From assembly GCA_945868805.1 (NCBI GenBank), contig CAMBMO010000003.1, forward strand, positions 1-64,000: a DNA stretch of 64,000 bases, read 5' to 3'. Position 1 is the stretch's first letter. Each line of letters opens with the position of its first letter. Made by a program: the position numbers and the translations under genes. The notes below the pieces were generated by a model, which did no database searches, had not been told where the DNA came from, and worked only from the letters and a program-made list of their open reading frames with translations. This DNA is from Singulisphaera sp. GP187 (GTDB lineage Bacteria > Planctomycetota > Phycisphaerae > Phycisphaerales > SM1A02). Positions 33,888 to 43,062 of this stretch are shown here, piece by piece.

Positions 33888-34805
33888 TTATGTCGACTGA
33901 ACCTTGGACATGTACCGTTCGACACGGTTTCGCCCATTTTGCTTCGCGACGTACATCGCGTTATCCGCGCTCGTGATTAGACTTTTGGGGGTTGGTGGTG
34001 CCTCAGAGCTCTCGGTATCGCACACTCCAAAGCTCGCCGTTATGCTTAGACCGGAGTGTTGGGGCCAGGTCACCGCTGCGAATTGGGCTCGGTAGCGCTC
34101 GGTGACTTCTAGTGCTTCGGAAAGGGTTGTTTGTGGAAGGATGATCGCAAATTCTTCCCCGCCATAACGACAGGCGATGTCGCTTACACGTCCACTGCTC
34201 AGGATGTTCGCGAATCGCTCGATCACGATATCGCCAAAGAGATGCCCAAACTGATCATTGGTCGCCTTGAATCCATCAATATCTGCAAGGATGAGTGTGA
34301 GTGGCTTGTTGTAACGAACAGATTCGGCGAATTCCGCGTTCAGACGTTGGTCGAAGTAGGAGCGGTTCCATAATCCGCTCAGACCATCGATCTGCGCCTT
34401 TTGCGCAAGCATCCGAACAAGGTGTTGAACGCGCAGTGCGGATCGCAATCTCGCTTTCAGTTCAACAATCTCAAATGGCTTGGCGATGAAGTCGACCGCG
34501 CCAAGATCGAGACCCCTCACCATGTTCCCAGCCTCATTGGCGGCGCTCACAAAGATCACAGCAATGTCCTGAGTGTCTGGGTCTGCTTTTAGGCGAGCGA
34601 TCACTTCAAATCCATCTAGGTCCGGCATGTCGATATCGAGAAGGATGACGTCTGGCTTCAGATCTCGCGCCATCAACAAGCCTTCCCTAGAGCTCGAGGC
34701 GGAATGAAGTTGGATTCGCTCGTTCTGAAGACGTGACCGGAGAAGTCTGTGAATGAGTTCCGAGTCGTCGATCACGAGAAGTTTTGGAAGATTCACTTCG
34801 TTCAT
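33888..34805 (-). CDS. Response regulator with GGDEF diguanylate cyclase domain (PleD-like)
   Basis: The 305-residue protein has a receiver domain (LLVIDDSELIHRLL, phospho-Asp in VILLDIDMPD, Lys in FIAKPF) and a GGDEF domain with active-site GGEEF. An RVSD sits five residues before it and forms an intact inhibitory I-site. It should make c-di-GMP when phosphorylated. AAGGA lies before the start. It follows the Hpt gene by 9 bp, so the two are probably one phosphorelay. No histidine kinase is in the window. Confidence 0.92.
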   Translation of the reverse strand: MNEVNLPKLLVIDDSELIHRLLRSRLQNERIQLHSASSSREGLLMARDLKPDVILLDIDMPDLDGFEVIARLKADPDTQDIAVIFVSAANEAGNMVRGLDLGAVDFIAKPFEIVELKARLRSALRVQHLVRMLAQKAQIDGLSGLWNRSYFDQRLNAEFAESVRYNKPLTLILADIDGFKATNDQFGHLFGDIVIERFANILSSGRVSDIACRYGGEEFAIILPQTTLSEALEVTERYRAQFAAVTWPQHSGLSITASFGVCDTESSEAPPTPKSLITSADNAMYVAKQNGRNRVERYMSKVQST

Positions 34806-34814
34806 CGGAGTCCT

Positions 34815-35213
34815 TCACTCGCTCGATACGCGTTCGCAAAGGTCAACAACCCTTAGGAGCGCGGCAAAGATTCTTTCGGTCGACTCATCGGACTGGATCG
34901 CTGACTCGAGTTCTTCAGCTTCCTTGGTGATCACGGCGAATCCATATCCGGTCGCTCCGCCCTTGAGTTGATGTGCCCAGAATTGCAATCGAAGCCTGTC
35001 ACCTCGCATGAAAGCTTCGTTCGCCTGTTGAATTCGGAGGGGCATTTCATCGACAAACTCGACAACGATGTCCCGTATCTCTGGATCGGTTGAAAATGTG
35101 CTGACAATCTTTCTACTCGTGTTTGTTGGGTAACTCGGTGGCATGTCGACTGGTCCTGTCTCTAGTATCGAATCCTTGGGTTTTCGCACAAGTTTCTCTT
35201 CACTTATTGTCAT
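34815..35213 (-). CDS. Histidine phosphotransfer (Hpt) protein
   Basis: The 132-residue protein has a four-helix Hpt domain with the phospho-His motif AHQLKGGATGYGF near residue 82, preceded by VEFVDEMPLRIQQANEAF and followed by ITKEAEELESAI. The first 35 residues are a linker. It relays phosphate between a hybrid kinase and a response regulator, most likely the GGDEF regulator immediately downstream. Confidence 0.85.
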   Translation of the reverse strand: MTISEEKLVRKPKDSILETGPVDMPPSYPTNTSRKIVSTFSTDPEIRDIVVEFVDEMPLRIQQANEAFMRGDRLRLQFWAHQLKGGATGYGFAVITKEAEELESAIQSDESTERIFAALLRVVDLCERVSSE

Positions 35214-35278
35214 TTTCCACTTGCTATTATCGAACTTTCGCTCTGACTTGGATCGGCCTTTCGGAAAATCAAACCCCT

Positions 35279-36223
35279 ATGGTTCCACGACAATCCCCAA
35301 AAGAGGGTCAAATCGGCTTCCTGTACCTGCCACCAATTCGGGTTCAGGGAATCTCTGTCGCCGGCGAGCAAACTGCGGTTGGGATTCCAGAGTACGACAT
35401 CGTTTTTGACATTGGGCTTTGCCCGAGACCTGTCATTTCTGCGAAAGTGTTGGCACTCTCCCACACCCACATGGATCATGTCGCCGGCTTGCCTTATTAC
35501 TTCAGTCAGCGATATTTCCAGAAGTTGCCGGTGGGAAAGTGTTATTGCCCGAAACCGATGGCGGAACCCCTTCAGGCGATGATGCGCACCTGGGTTGCCC
35601 TTGAGAGGCAAGAGACGCCGTTTGAAATCGTTGGTCTTGAGCCGGGTGATGAGGTTGAGATTAAGCCGAACACTTTTCTCCGCGCCCATGCATCGAGCCA
35701 CACCATACCAAGCCTTGCGTACTCGGTCGTTGAAAAGCGCAAGAAGTTGCGTGTCGAATTTTCTGAACTACCTCGAGAGAGAATTCGCGAGCTTCGACTC
35801 GCGGGCGAGGAAATTTCAAATGTTGTCGATGTCTCGCTCGTCGCATACACAGGGGACACAGAGCCGGCTCCATTTTTGTACCACTCCGATTTTGTCAACG
35901 CCAGAGTTGTGATTACAGAGTGCACTTTTTTCGATCCGGAGCATCAAGACAAAGCGAAGATTGGTAAACATATCCATGTCGAGGACTTGCGTTCGCTCTT
36001 CGCCGTTTGGAAAGCTGAGCATGTCGTGGTTGTGCACGCCTCGCGGCGCACGATGTTGTCATTCGCACGCGAACGATTGAATGATGTCGCTGGATCTCGT
36101 GCGGACTCTGTTCACATGTTGATGGATTTTCGTGCCAACAGAAAACGACTCGAGCTTCAATCGCTTGAGTTTGATTCGGGCGAACACAGCGATGTTTCTT
36201 CAGAAAACAATGAAATTGGTTGA
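35279..36223 (+). CDS. Metallo-beta-lactamase-fold hydrolase (RNase Z-like)
   Basis: I start it at the ATG at 35279; the open frame extends 52 codons upstream through the divergent Hpt gene and is unlikely. The 314-residue protein has the zinc motif SHTHMDHVAGL, an AHASSHTIPSLAYSV segment, VAYTGDTEPAPFL and a late HIHVEDL. This is the order in RNase Z/ElaC-like enzymes. A tRNA 3'-processing or other phosphodiesterase role is possible; I see no exosite arm, so the substrate is uncertain. Confidence 0.8.
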   Translation: MVPRQSPKEGQIGFLYLPPIRVQGISVAGEQTAVGIPEYDIVFDIGLCPRPVISAKVLALSHTHMDHVAGLPYYFSQRYFQKLPVGKCYCPKPMAEPLQAMMRTWVALERQETPFEIVGLEPGDEVEIKPNTFLRAHASSHTIPSLAYSVVEKRKKLRVEFSELPRERIRELRLAGEEISNVVDVSLVAYTGDTEPAPFLYHSDFVNARVVITECTFFDPEHQDKAKIGKHIHVEDLRSLFAVWKAEHVVVVHASRRTMLSFARERLNDVAGSRADSVHMLMDFRANRKRLELQSLEFDSGEHSDVSSENNEIG

Positions 36224-36280
36224 CGGCTGCTTCATCGCGTTCTAACTTGAAATGTTGGGCCACAGTGGTCGACTTAACTC

Positions 36281-37642
36281 ATGAGAAAATCGAATCAATC
36301 TATCGGTGACTTGAAAGCGCGCCTTGACGCGTATTTGCGCCAGAATCATCCAGAGATTTGCAGGCATTGGTTTGATGAGATTGAGCCACTCGATCTCAAT
36401 GGTGGTGTCGTCACTCTGCTTGTCTGCGAACCTGTTCGTCGACAATATCTCCAACGAACCTGCACTTCTCAGTTCACCGAAGCGGTCCAGGCGGTGACTG
36501 GGAGGTTGTTGGCAGTTCGTTTTGTGGGTGAACCAAACGGGGTGGATGAGAGGGCTTCACCCCCCGAAAACATTTCTGGGGGTGGCTTTGAACTCGAGGA
36601 GCAGTTGGTTCTTTCTCCTGATTACACATTTGATTCGTTCGTGGTTGGTCCTGGAAATCGGTTGGCGCACGCCGCCGCAAACGCCGTGAGCGCCAATCTT
36701 GGGGGCGCATACAACCCATTCTTCATACATGGTGGAGTGGGACTAGGAAAAACGCACATCTTGCAAGCAATTTGTCAGACTGCCCTACGCCAACGCTCGC
36801 GCGTCCAGATTGGCTATCTCTCTTGCCAGAGCTTCTCGGAACTCTTTATGTCGTGTGTGAAGGCTGGTCGCATGCAAGACTTCCGCCACCGTTTTCGCAA
36901 CCTCGACATGCTTGTGATCGACGACGTTCACTTCCTATCGAAGCGCGAACAGAGCCAGGAAGAGTTCTTTCATACGTTCAATACGCTCTATCAGTCTGGT
37001 AAGCAGATTGTCCTTTCGTCTGATGCCTCGCCGAACGATATTCCTGATCTTGAAGAGCGACTTGTGAGTCGCTTTAATTGTGGTTTGGTTGCCCGTGTTG
37101 ATCGACCCTGCTACGAGACACGGGTTGCGATCTTGAAAGCAAAGGCTTTACTCATCAACCTGCCTGTCCCTGAGGATGTCTGCGCTTACATCGCAGCGCG
37201 GATTGATTCGAATATTCGTGAGCTTGAGGGGTCACTCGCGAAGGTCCGCTGCTATGCGATGGCGAACAATGTTGGGGTCTCGCTCGATGTTGCAAAGGCA
37301 GCCATGTCAGATGTCCGATCGACCTTCGGCCGATCGAATCAACCAACCATTCAGATGATCATCGACGCCGTGATGTACTACTTCGACATTAAACTCTCCG
37401 ACCTCATGTCAAAGCGGCGCCACAAGTCCGTCGCCCTTCCGCGACAAGTTTGCATGTGGCTAGCTCGAAAACACACGAGATACAGCCTTGAAGAAATCGG
37501 TGGCTACTTTGGTGGGAGAGATCACACGACCGTTCTTCACGCAGTGCGAACAATCGGGTTGCGTCGCGATTCGGATCCAGATATCTGCAAGGCCGTTGAC
37601 CGAATTGAGGGGACTTTCGTCCACGAAACACCTGTCGCCTAG
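36281..37642 (+). CDS. dnaA: Chromosomal replication initiator DnaA
   Basis: The 453-residue protein has domain I (KARLDAYLRQNHPEICRHWFDEIEPL), a short linker, the AAA+ domain with Walker A GGVGLGKTHIL, Walker B DMLVIDDVHFL and an Arg-finger region SRFNCGL, and the DNA-binding domain IV with GRDHTTVLHA. DnaA binds TTATNCACA boxes and opens the origin. Two such boxes lie in the gap just downstream. The neighbours are an MBL hydrolase and mutM; the usual dnaN, recF and gyrB are absent. Confidence 0.96.
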   Translation: MRKSNQSIGDLKARLDAYLRQNHPEICRHWFDEIEPLDLNGGVVTLLVCEPVRRQYLQRTCTSQFTEAVQAVTGRLLAVRFVGEPNGVDERASPPENISGGGFELEEQLVLSPDYTFDSFVVGPGNRLAHAAANAVSANLGGAYNPFFIHGGVGLGKTHILQAICQTALRQRSRVQIGYLSCQSFSELFMSCVKAGRMQDFRHRFRNLDMLVIDDVHFLSKREQSQEEFFHTFNTLYQSGKQIVLSSDASPNDIPDLEERLVSRFNCGLVARVDRPCYETRVAILKAKALLINLPVPEDVCAYIAARIDSNIRELEGSLAKVRCYAMANNVGVSLDVAKAAMSDVRSTFGRSNQPTIQMIIDAVMYYFDIKLSDLMSKRRHKSVALPRQVCMWLARKHTRYSLEEIGGYFGGRDHTTVLHAVRTIGLRRDSDPDICKAVDRIEGTFVHETPVA

Positions 37643-37910
37643 GTCGTTCATTCCCTGTGGATAAACGGTCGGTCGTCGTTGTTAGCTTCCATGTTGCGGG
37701 TACCAAACGGGCTTTGAGATATCTCGTGCCCGCATTGCCCGACCGTGTCCGAACACACCGGTCGAGTAATTGACAGGATTCGGGTAGTGGTGATGGTTTC
37801 TAAGTGGTTGTGTTTGCTGGGGTTGTGAGGGTGATTGATGACTTATTCACAAACGACAAACACCCTAACTAGGAGGAGGAGGATATTTATACATATAAGA
37901 AACCAAACCA
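37643..37910 (+). other. Putative oriC region downstream of dnaA
   Basis: This 268-bp gap has a perfect DnaA box TGTGGATAA at 37656-37664 (reverse orientation of TTATCCACA) and TTATTCACA at 37843-37851. The second is followed by a purine run (AGGAGGAGGAGG) and an A/T-rich stretch (ATATTTATACATATAA) that could be the unwinding element. I see no other strong box, so a minimal or partial origin is all that can be claimed. Confidence 0.55.
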
Positions 37911-38789
37911 TTATTCGCCACTCTCGGGTGATATCGATTGGCACTTCGGACAAAATGAGGTTGTCCTTCCGACGAGCTGTTCCCGGGTGATCGGCGTGTC
38001 ACATCGTGTGCACAACAACCCAGCGCGACCATAAACACGACTTCGATCTTGAAACCTTCCGCGAGTACCGTCTGGAACCAGGTAATCACGCAGAGTTGTA
38101 CCGCCGAACGAGATGGATTCTCGAAGCACTCGACGAATTGAGTTGACAAGCTTCTTTGATCGCGTTTCGCTCAGCTCTCGAATCGGTGTTCGAGGATGAA
38201 TTCCTGCAAGGAAGAGCGACTCGTCGACATAGATGTTTCCAAGACCACTCAACCGAGCCTGATTCAGAAGAAACGCCTTTGCGACCAACTTGCTTTGTCG
38301 CATTGATTCAAAAAGAACGCGCGATGAGACACTCAGCGCATCTGGTCCAAGCAACTGCCAGTGCGCAGACAATTCATTCCGGTTCTTGCATGGAATGACC
38401 GATCCAAATCGTCTCGGATCACGAAAACACAGATACCGTTTCTCTCGCTTCGTTTGAACTACCCACGAGACATGAACGTGCGCCAAGTTGGCATCAAAGG
38501 ACTTCATGAGAAGAAGCTGACCAGACATTCCCAATCGCACAATGAAAGACCGCCCATCACTCGCGATGAAAGCAAGTTGTTTTCCTTTGCGCTCAAGAGC
38601 GACGAGTGTGGATTGGTCCAGGAGGGCTTCCTTGCGCGCAGCGACACCGGGCTTTTTCCGTTCACCGCGTGGAGAGTCCAATGATCCAACAATGTCGGTG
38701 CGGTTCAGTTGGTGAAGCGAGAGCGTTGAGCCAACACACTCCCGGGCCAAGAAGCGTCTGATGCACTCGACTTCTGGCAGTTCTGGCAT
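37911..38789 (-). CDS. mutM: Formamidopyrimidine-DNA glycosylase
   Basis: MutM removes 8-oxoguanine and other oxidised bases. The 292-residue protein begins MPELPEVE (catalytic Pro2, Glu3), has a RLGMSGQL segment with the conserved Lys/Arg region, GLGNIYVDESLFLAGIHP and the C-terminal zinc finger C-x2-C...C-x2-C (CTRCDTPI and SFCPKC). The length is slightly more than the standard size. TAGGGT lies 6 nt before the ATG. Confidence 0.94.
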   Translation of the reverse strand: MPELPEVECIRRFLARECVGSTLSLHQLNRTDIVGSLDSPRGERKKPGVAARKEALLDQSTLVALERKGKQLAFIASDGRSFIVRLGMSGQLLLMKSFDANLAHVHVSWVVQTKREKRYLCFRDPRRFGSVIPCKNRNELSAHWQLLGPDALSVSSRVLFESMRQSKLVAKAFLLNQARLSGLGNIYVDESLFLAGIHPRTPIRELSETRSKKLVNSIRRVLRESISFGGTTLRDYLVPDGTRGRFQDRSRVYGRAGLLCTRCDTPITREQLVGRTTSFCPKCQSISPESGE

Positions 38790-38795
38790 GCGTCA

Positions 38796-38801
38796 ACCCT
38801 A
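38796..38801 (-). promoter_or_regulatory. -10 hexamer TAGGGT, 6 nt before the mutM start
   Basis: The top strand reads ACCCTA. It overlaps the plus-strand TATACT that faces moxR by two bases. Confidence 0.45.
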
Positions 38802-38805
38802 TACT
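38800..38805 (+). promoter_or_regulatory. -10 hexamer TATACT for the moxR operon
   Basis: TATACT is one mismatch from the consensus. It lies 19 nt before the ATG with a GAGG ribosome binding site between. I see no good -35. Confidence 0.45.
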
Positions 38806-38824
38806 CCGACCGAGGTATGAATCC

Positions 38825-39877
38825 ATGACATTTCAGACATCAGAACAAGCACAGCCATCCGAACTCCTTTCCCGGCTTCATAATTCAGACCCTATCCAGG
38901 CGGCAAGGGCCGTTTACGAAACATCAGTCGCTCTTCGAGACCAGATCAGCAAGACAATCGTCGGCCAAGATGCGATTCTCGACCAGATCATGCTCTCGAT
39001 GTTCTGTGGAGGTCACACACTCGTCGAAGGCGTACCAGGTCTCGCCAAGACACTGATCATTTCGACGATTGCACGAACCCTCACTCTCGGGTTCTCGCGC
39101 ATTCAGTTCACCCCAGACCTTATGCCAAGCGACGTCACCGGAAGTGAGGTGATTCAAGAAGACAAACAGACGGGTACGCGCGAGCTTCACTTCGTCAAAG
39201 GGCCAGTTTTTTCAAATGTCGTGCTCGCCGACGAGATAAATCGAACACCACCCAAGACCCAAGCAGCACTACTCGAAGCAATGCAGGAGGGGCAGGTGAC
39301 TGTTGGCGGTTACACCCACGCACTCCCCAAACCGTTCTTTGTCCTCGCGACGCAAAATCCGATCGAACAGGAGGGGACATACCCACTCCCAGAAGCACAA
39401 CTCGATCGATTTATGTTTCTCGTTCGCATCGGGTATCCGACCGAGAGTCAAGAGCTGGAGATTGTCAAGAGAACCACAAGTGGAAAGGGGATGGATCCAC
39501 AACCCATCATTGGTGCACCAGAGTGTCTTCGAATTCAGAAGCTTGTCCGCGACATTCCAGTTGCCGACCATGTTGTGCAGTACGCACTACGCCTCGTTCG
39601 ATCGACACGACTTGATGAGCGATCACCAAAATTTATTCGTGACTATGTCTCGTGGGGCGCCGGTCCCCGCGCAAGCCAATTTCTTATTCTTGCTGCGAAG
39701 GCAAAGGCACTTATGTCTGGAGATCACCATGTCATGCCACACCATCTGCATGCTGTCGTGTTGCCGGTGATGCGACACAGGATCATGCTGAACTTCAACG
39801 CGCAAGCAGACGGAATCGATACAGATCGTCTGGTTGGCGATCTCATCAAGAACACGCCACTGGACAGCGCGGCTTGA
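38825..39877 (+). CDS. moxR: MoxR-family AAA+ ATPase
   Basis: The 350-residue protein has Walker A EGVPGLAKT (about residue 67), Walker B VVLADEINRTPPKTQAALLEAMQEGQVTVGG and the sensor VLATQNPIEQEGTYPLPEAQLDRF. MoxR ATPases act as chaperones that mature or insert cofactors together with von Willebrand A (vWA) proteins. It begins an eight-gene run with 3-bp to 35-bp gaps, and its vWA partners are the next three genes. Confidence 0.94.
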   Translation: MTFQTSEQAQPSELLSRLHNSDPIQAARAVYETSVALRDQISKTIVGQDAILDQIMLSMFCGGHTLVEGVPGLAKTLIISTIARTLTLGFSRIQFTPDLMPSDVTGSEVIQEDKQTGTRELHFVKGPVFSNVVLADEINRTPPKTQAALLEAMQEGQVTVGGYTHALPKPFFVLATQNPIEQEGTYPLPEAQLDRFMFLVRIGYPTESQELEIVKRTTSGKGMDPQPIIGAPECLRIQKLVRDIPVADHVVQYALRLVRSTRLDERSPKFIRDYVSWGAGPRASQFLILAAKAKALMSGDHHVMPHHLHAVVLPVMRHRIMLNFNAQADGIDTDRLVGDLIKNTPLDSAA

Positions 39878-39880
39878 TCG

Positions 39881-40861
39881 ATGATTGAAGGACAAACAAG
39901 TCCCTTGCGGGCGGAGCAGTATCTCGCACCAGAGACACTCGCACAACTCGCCTCGTTCGAATTGCGTGCAAAAATGGTGGCAGAGGGGGCGATGAACGGC
40001 CTTCACGTTTCGCCACGACAGGGAGCCGCGGTCGAGTTCGCATCGCATCGGCAGTACACCACGGGTGATAGTGTTCGCCACCTCGACTGGAAGGTGTTCG
40101 CTCGCAACGACAAGCTCTACATCAAACAGTTTCAACAAGAGACGAATCTCAACATCACAATCCTGGTGGATGGATCTGCATCGATGAAGTTCGGAACACT
40201 CGAGTCAAAAAAGGGGTGGGGTGGAACGAGAGCACAAGGACAAAAAAATCACTGGACAAAGTACGACCACGCGACAGCCGTCGCAGCAGCGATCTCATTT
40301 CTCTCACTTAGCCAACGTGACCGCGTGAGCCTTGGGATTTTTTCCGATGGAATTCGGGGTGGTGTTCGTCGGTCAAGCACCAGCGATCATTGGCGGTCCG
40401 TGGTGCGATGTCTCGCGACAGAACCCATGAGTACGACGGTCAACTGGGGGAAGGTCGCAGAACAAACACTGAGCCAGAATCACGGGCACACACTCTTTGT
40501 CATCATCTCGGACTTTCTCGCGCCCCTCGATCAGATCCGCGCCGCGTTGGCTCGGCTTCGTCATCGAGGAAACGATGTGATCTTGTTCGCAACACTCGAT
40601 CGCGCTGAGATCGAATTCGATATGGACTCAGATGCTCCCTTTGAAGGTTTGGAGGGAGAGGCGACGATCGAAGTCGACTCAAGGGCGGTGCGGGACGCGT
40701 ATCAGAAGGAACTTCAGTCCCACATCCACGAACTCGACCGGATGAGTCGGGGGTTCGGGTTTGACTTCGCAATCTTCAACACACACGAGTCAGTCGGTCC
40801 CATCCTGTCAGCATTGCTCGCGAAGCGAGAGGCATTTGCGCGGCGAAGGTCGGCGAGATGA
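39881..40861 (+). CDS. DUF58 vWA-fold protein
   Basis: The 326-residue protein has the DUF58 signature YTTGDSVRHLDWKVFARNDKLYIKQF and a MIDAS-type DGSASM near residue 97. It should bind a divalent metal through its vWA domain and work with MoxR. Its stop overlaps the next start by 4 bp. Confidence 0.9.
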   Translation: MIEGQTSPLRAEQYLAPETLAQLASFELRAKMVAEGAMNGLHVSPRQGAAVEFASHRQYTTGDSVRHLDWKVFARNDKLYIKQFQQETNLNITILVDGSASMKFGTLESKKGWGGTRAQGQKNHWTKYDHATAVAAAISFLSLSQRDRVSLGIFSDGIRGGVRRSSTSDHWRSVVRCLATEPMSTTVNWGKVAEQTLSQNHGHTLFVIISDFLAPLDQIRAALARLRHRGNDVILFATLDRAEIEFDMDSDAPFEGLEGEATIEVDSRAVRDAYQKELQSHIHELDRMSRGFGFDFAIFNTHESVGPILSALLAKREAFARRRSAR

Positions 40862-43062
40862 TCTTCGCAACACCACTTCTTGCTATGGCTGGAGTTGTTG
40901 CGACACTCGTTCCAATCGCTCTCCACTTTTTCTTTCGACGTCGACAAAAACCCATTGAGTGGGCAGCGATGGAATTATTGCGACAAGCAATTCGTCGAAC
41001 AAGCCGTCGCAGACACATCGAGCGATTAACACTCCTAATCCTTCGGTGTCTCGTCCTGCTTTTCGCTGGGGCGGCAATAAGTGGACCACTTCTCAATGAC
41101 GAAACAATCGAAGCGACTGCGAGAGCCGACGCACCCCGTCAAATCGTGCTTGTGCTCGATGACGGCATTGGGCAGCAGGTCACGGTAGGCCAACGGGTCG
41201 CGTTTGACACAGCGCGCGAAGACGCGGTGGGCTTTGTTCGTGATCTGTCCCCAGGAGACCGAGTTGGTGTCATTCTCGCCGCGGGTGCGCAACCACTTCT
41301 GTGGCCACCATCAGACGATCTTGCAGCAGCAAAGGCGATTCTTGAAAACCTCACGGTGACTGAAATTCCATCAGATATCGCGGGCGCGGTCGGTGTGGCG
41401 AAAGGATCAACACCAGTGATCGGTGTGATGAGTGACTTTCGCAAGGGGAGTATCGGGAGCTCACCGAATCAAGCAAAGGAGGATCCCCAGAGCGCGGTAA
41501 AGGTAATCGTGACGCCACCAGCAACAGTCGAGGTCACAAACACCCAAATCATCGAGTTCGATCCCCAAGCAAAGGGACCACTCTCTATACGCGGAGCAAT
41601 ACCGCTTCGGGTCAAATTGAGGCGAGAGGGGACGCGACTGGCCGCGAGCCAATCGCGTGCAGAATTGACATCCGATGATGGAGCGAAGGAGTTACTAGAA
41701 GTTGATTGGAAAGAAGGACAGGCAGAAGCGACTATCGAAGGATCGATCGCGATTCGACCAGGACGGCAGACAGAAGTTGCCCTGCGCGTCCAACTCGTTG
41801 GAGTGGATGCACAACCAGCAGATGACGCGCGGTTTGCAGCGGTTTCAACATCAAACACAATTCACGTCGGAATCGTCGACAGGCAATCAAGTGTTGATCC
41901 AGGACAATCACCAAGGTCCGATGCTGGTGTTGGTCGATGGATTGAACGAGCACTCCGTCCAACAGACGATGTTGATATCGACACAGAGGTGATCGAACCC
42001 ACAGCCATCACCACACAACGGTGCAGTGGACTCAACGCAGTCGTCGTTGTTCGTCCAGACGCGGTCGATATCGCTGGATGGTCCGTCTTGGAACGAGCGA
42101 TCCACGCCGGACTCATTGTCGTCATCGTTCCACCAGTTCGTGCGACAGTTGACCTGTGGACCGACGAACTCGCGAGGCGTTTTAATCTCGGGTGGTCGAT
42201 TGGACGTGAGCCAGTCAAATCAGACCCCCCACTCATCCTTCGTCGGACCGATGCTCCACATGCATTGCTCTTGCAAATATCTTCCGAATTGAGCGATCTC
42301 ACACAACCCGTCACAGTGACCCAACGGCTCGTGATATCGGTACCAACGCACGAAACAGAAACAATTCTTTCATTTGAGGATGGGTCACCATTCCTCGTTC
42401 GCGGATCGAACGAGGGTGCGAGGGGATCTCTCCTCCTCTTCGCCGCCCCACCAGATCTTGAATGGACGAATTTGCCCGCAAAGCCACTTATGGTTCCTCT
42501 CTTCCAAGAGTTGATTCGTCAGTCGGTTGCCCAGGTCGATCAGTGTCGCAGAATGAGTGTCGGTGGTGAGAGTATGCCCATCCCAATTCCTGGGACTGTC
42601 GGGCTTCGAATGGTGATGGCTCGTGATGAAGTCGATCCAGATGATCAACGGACAATCGCAGTCGATCCGAACGGAAAACTCATGCAACCCATCACACGGT
42701 CTGGCGTCTATGGAGCAATCGACGACGCCAACCGATCTTCTGAGTTAATCGTTGTCAACATTGATCCAGCGGCTGCGTCGACCCAATTGACATCAATCAC
42801 GGAGATCAGCTCGGAGTTGAACGGGTTGTCAGTTCAGGTTGGTGAGTCGAGCTTTCTTGACAAGATCGCCTTTGGTGGATCGGTACGGTCCGCCGACACT
42901 CGCTCGTCCCAAGACATTCCGATCGCTCGTGCACTGGATGGTTACTCATTAGCCGTATGGTTCTTTGTTGGACTCCTCATCCTGCTCTTGGTCGAGACTT
43001 GGGTTGCGAGGCGAGCTTCGACAGGGGCGAAAAAACAGCGAATAATCGAGGGAGTCCAATGA
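40858..43062 (+). CDS. BatA-type membrane protein with vWA domain (degenerate MIDAS)
   Basis: The 734-residue protein begins with the BatA N-terminal domain (LVPIALHFFFRRRQKPIEWAAMELLR) and a second transmembrane helix (LLILRCLVLLFAGAAIS). The vWA domain follows with VLVLDDGIGQQ where DxSxS is expected, so the metal site looks lost. A long middle domain leads to a C-terminal helix (VWFFVGLLILLLVETWVA) and a basic tail. It is predicted to sit in the membrane with its body outside. It overlaps both neighbours by 4 bp. Confidence 0.85.
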   Translation: MIFATPLLAMAGVVATLVPIALHFFFRRRQKPIEWAAMELLRQAIRRTSRRRHIERLTLLILRCLVLLFAGAAISGPLLNDETIEATARADAPRQIVLVLDDGIGQQVTVGQRVAFDTAREDAVGFVRDLSPGDRVGVILAAGAQPLLWPPSDDLAAAKAILENLTVTEIPSDIAGAVGVAKGSTPVIGVMSDFRKGSIGSSPNQAKEDPQSAVKVIVTPPATVEVTNTQIIEFDPQAKGPLSIRGAIPLRVKLRREGTRLAASQSRAELTSDDGAKELLEVDWKEGQAEATIEGSIAIRPGRQTEVALRVQLVGVDAQPADDARFAAVSTSNTIHVGIVDRQSSVDPGQSPRSDAGVGRWIERALRPTDDVDIDTEVIEPTAITTQRCSGLNAVVVVRPDAVDIAGWSVLERAIHAGLIVVIVPPVRATVDLWTDELARRFNLGWSIGREPVKSDPPLILRRTDAPHALLLQISSELSDLTQPVTVTQRLVISVPTHETETILSFEDGSPFLVRGSNEGARGSLLLFAAPPDLEWTNLPAKPLMVPLFQELIRQSVAQVDQCRRMSVGGESMPIPIPGTVGLRMVMARDEVDPDDQRTIAVDPNGKLMQPITRSGVYGAIDDANRSSELIVVNIDPAAASTQLTSITEISSELNGLSVQVGESSFLDKIAFGGSVRSADTRSSQDIPIARALDGYSLAVWFFVGLLILLLVETWVARRASTGAKKQRIIEGVQ

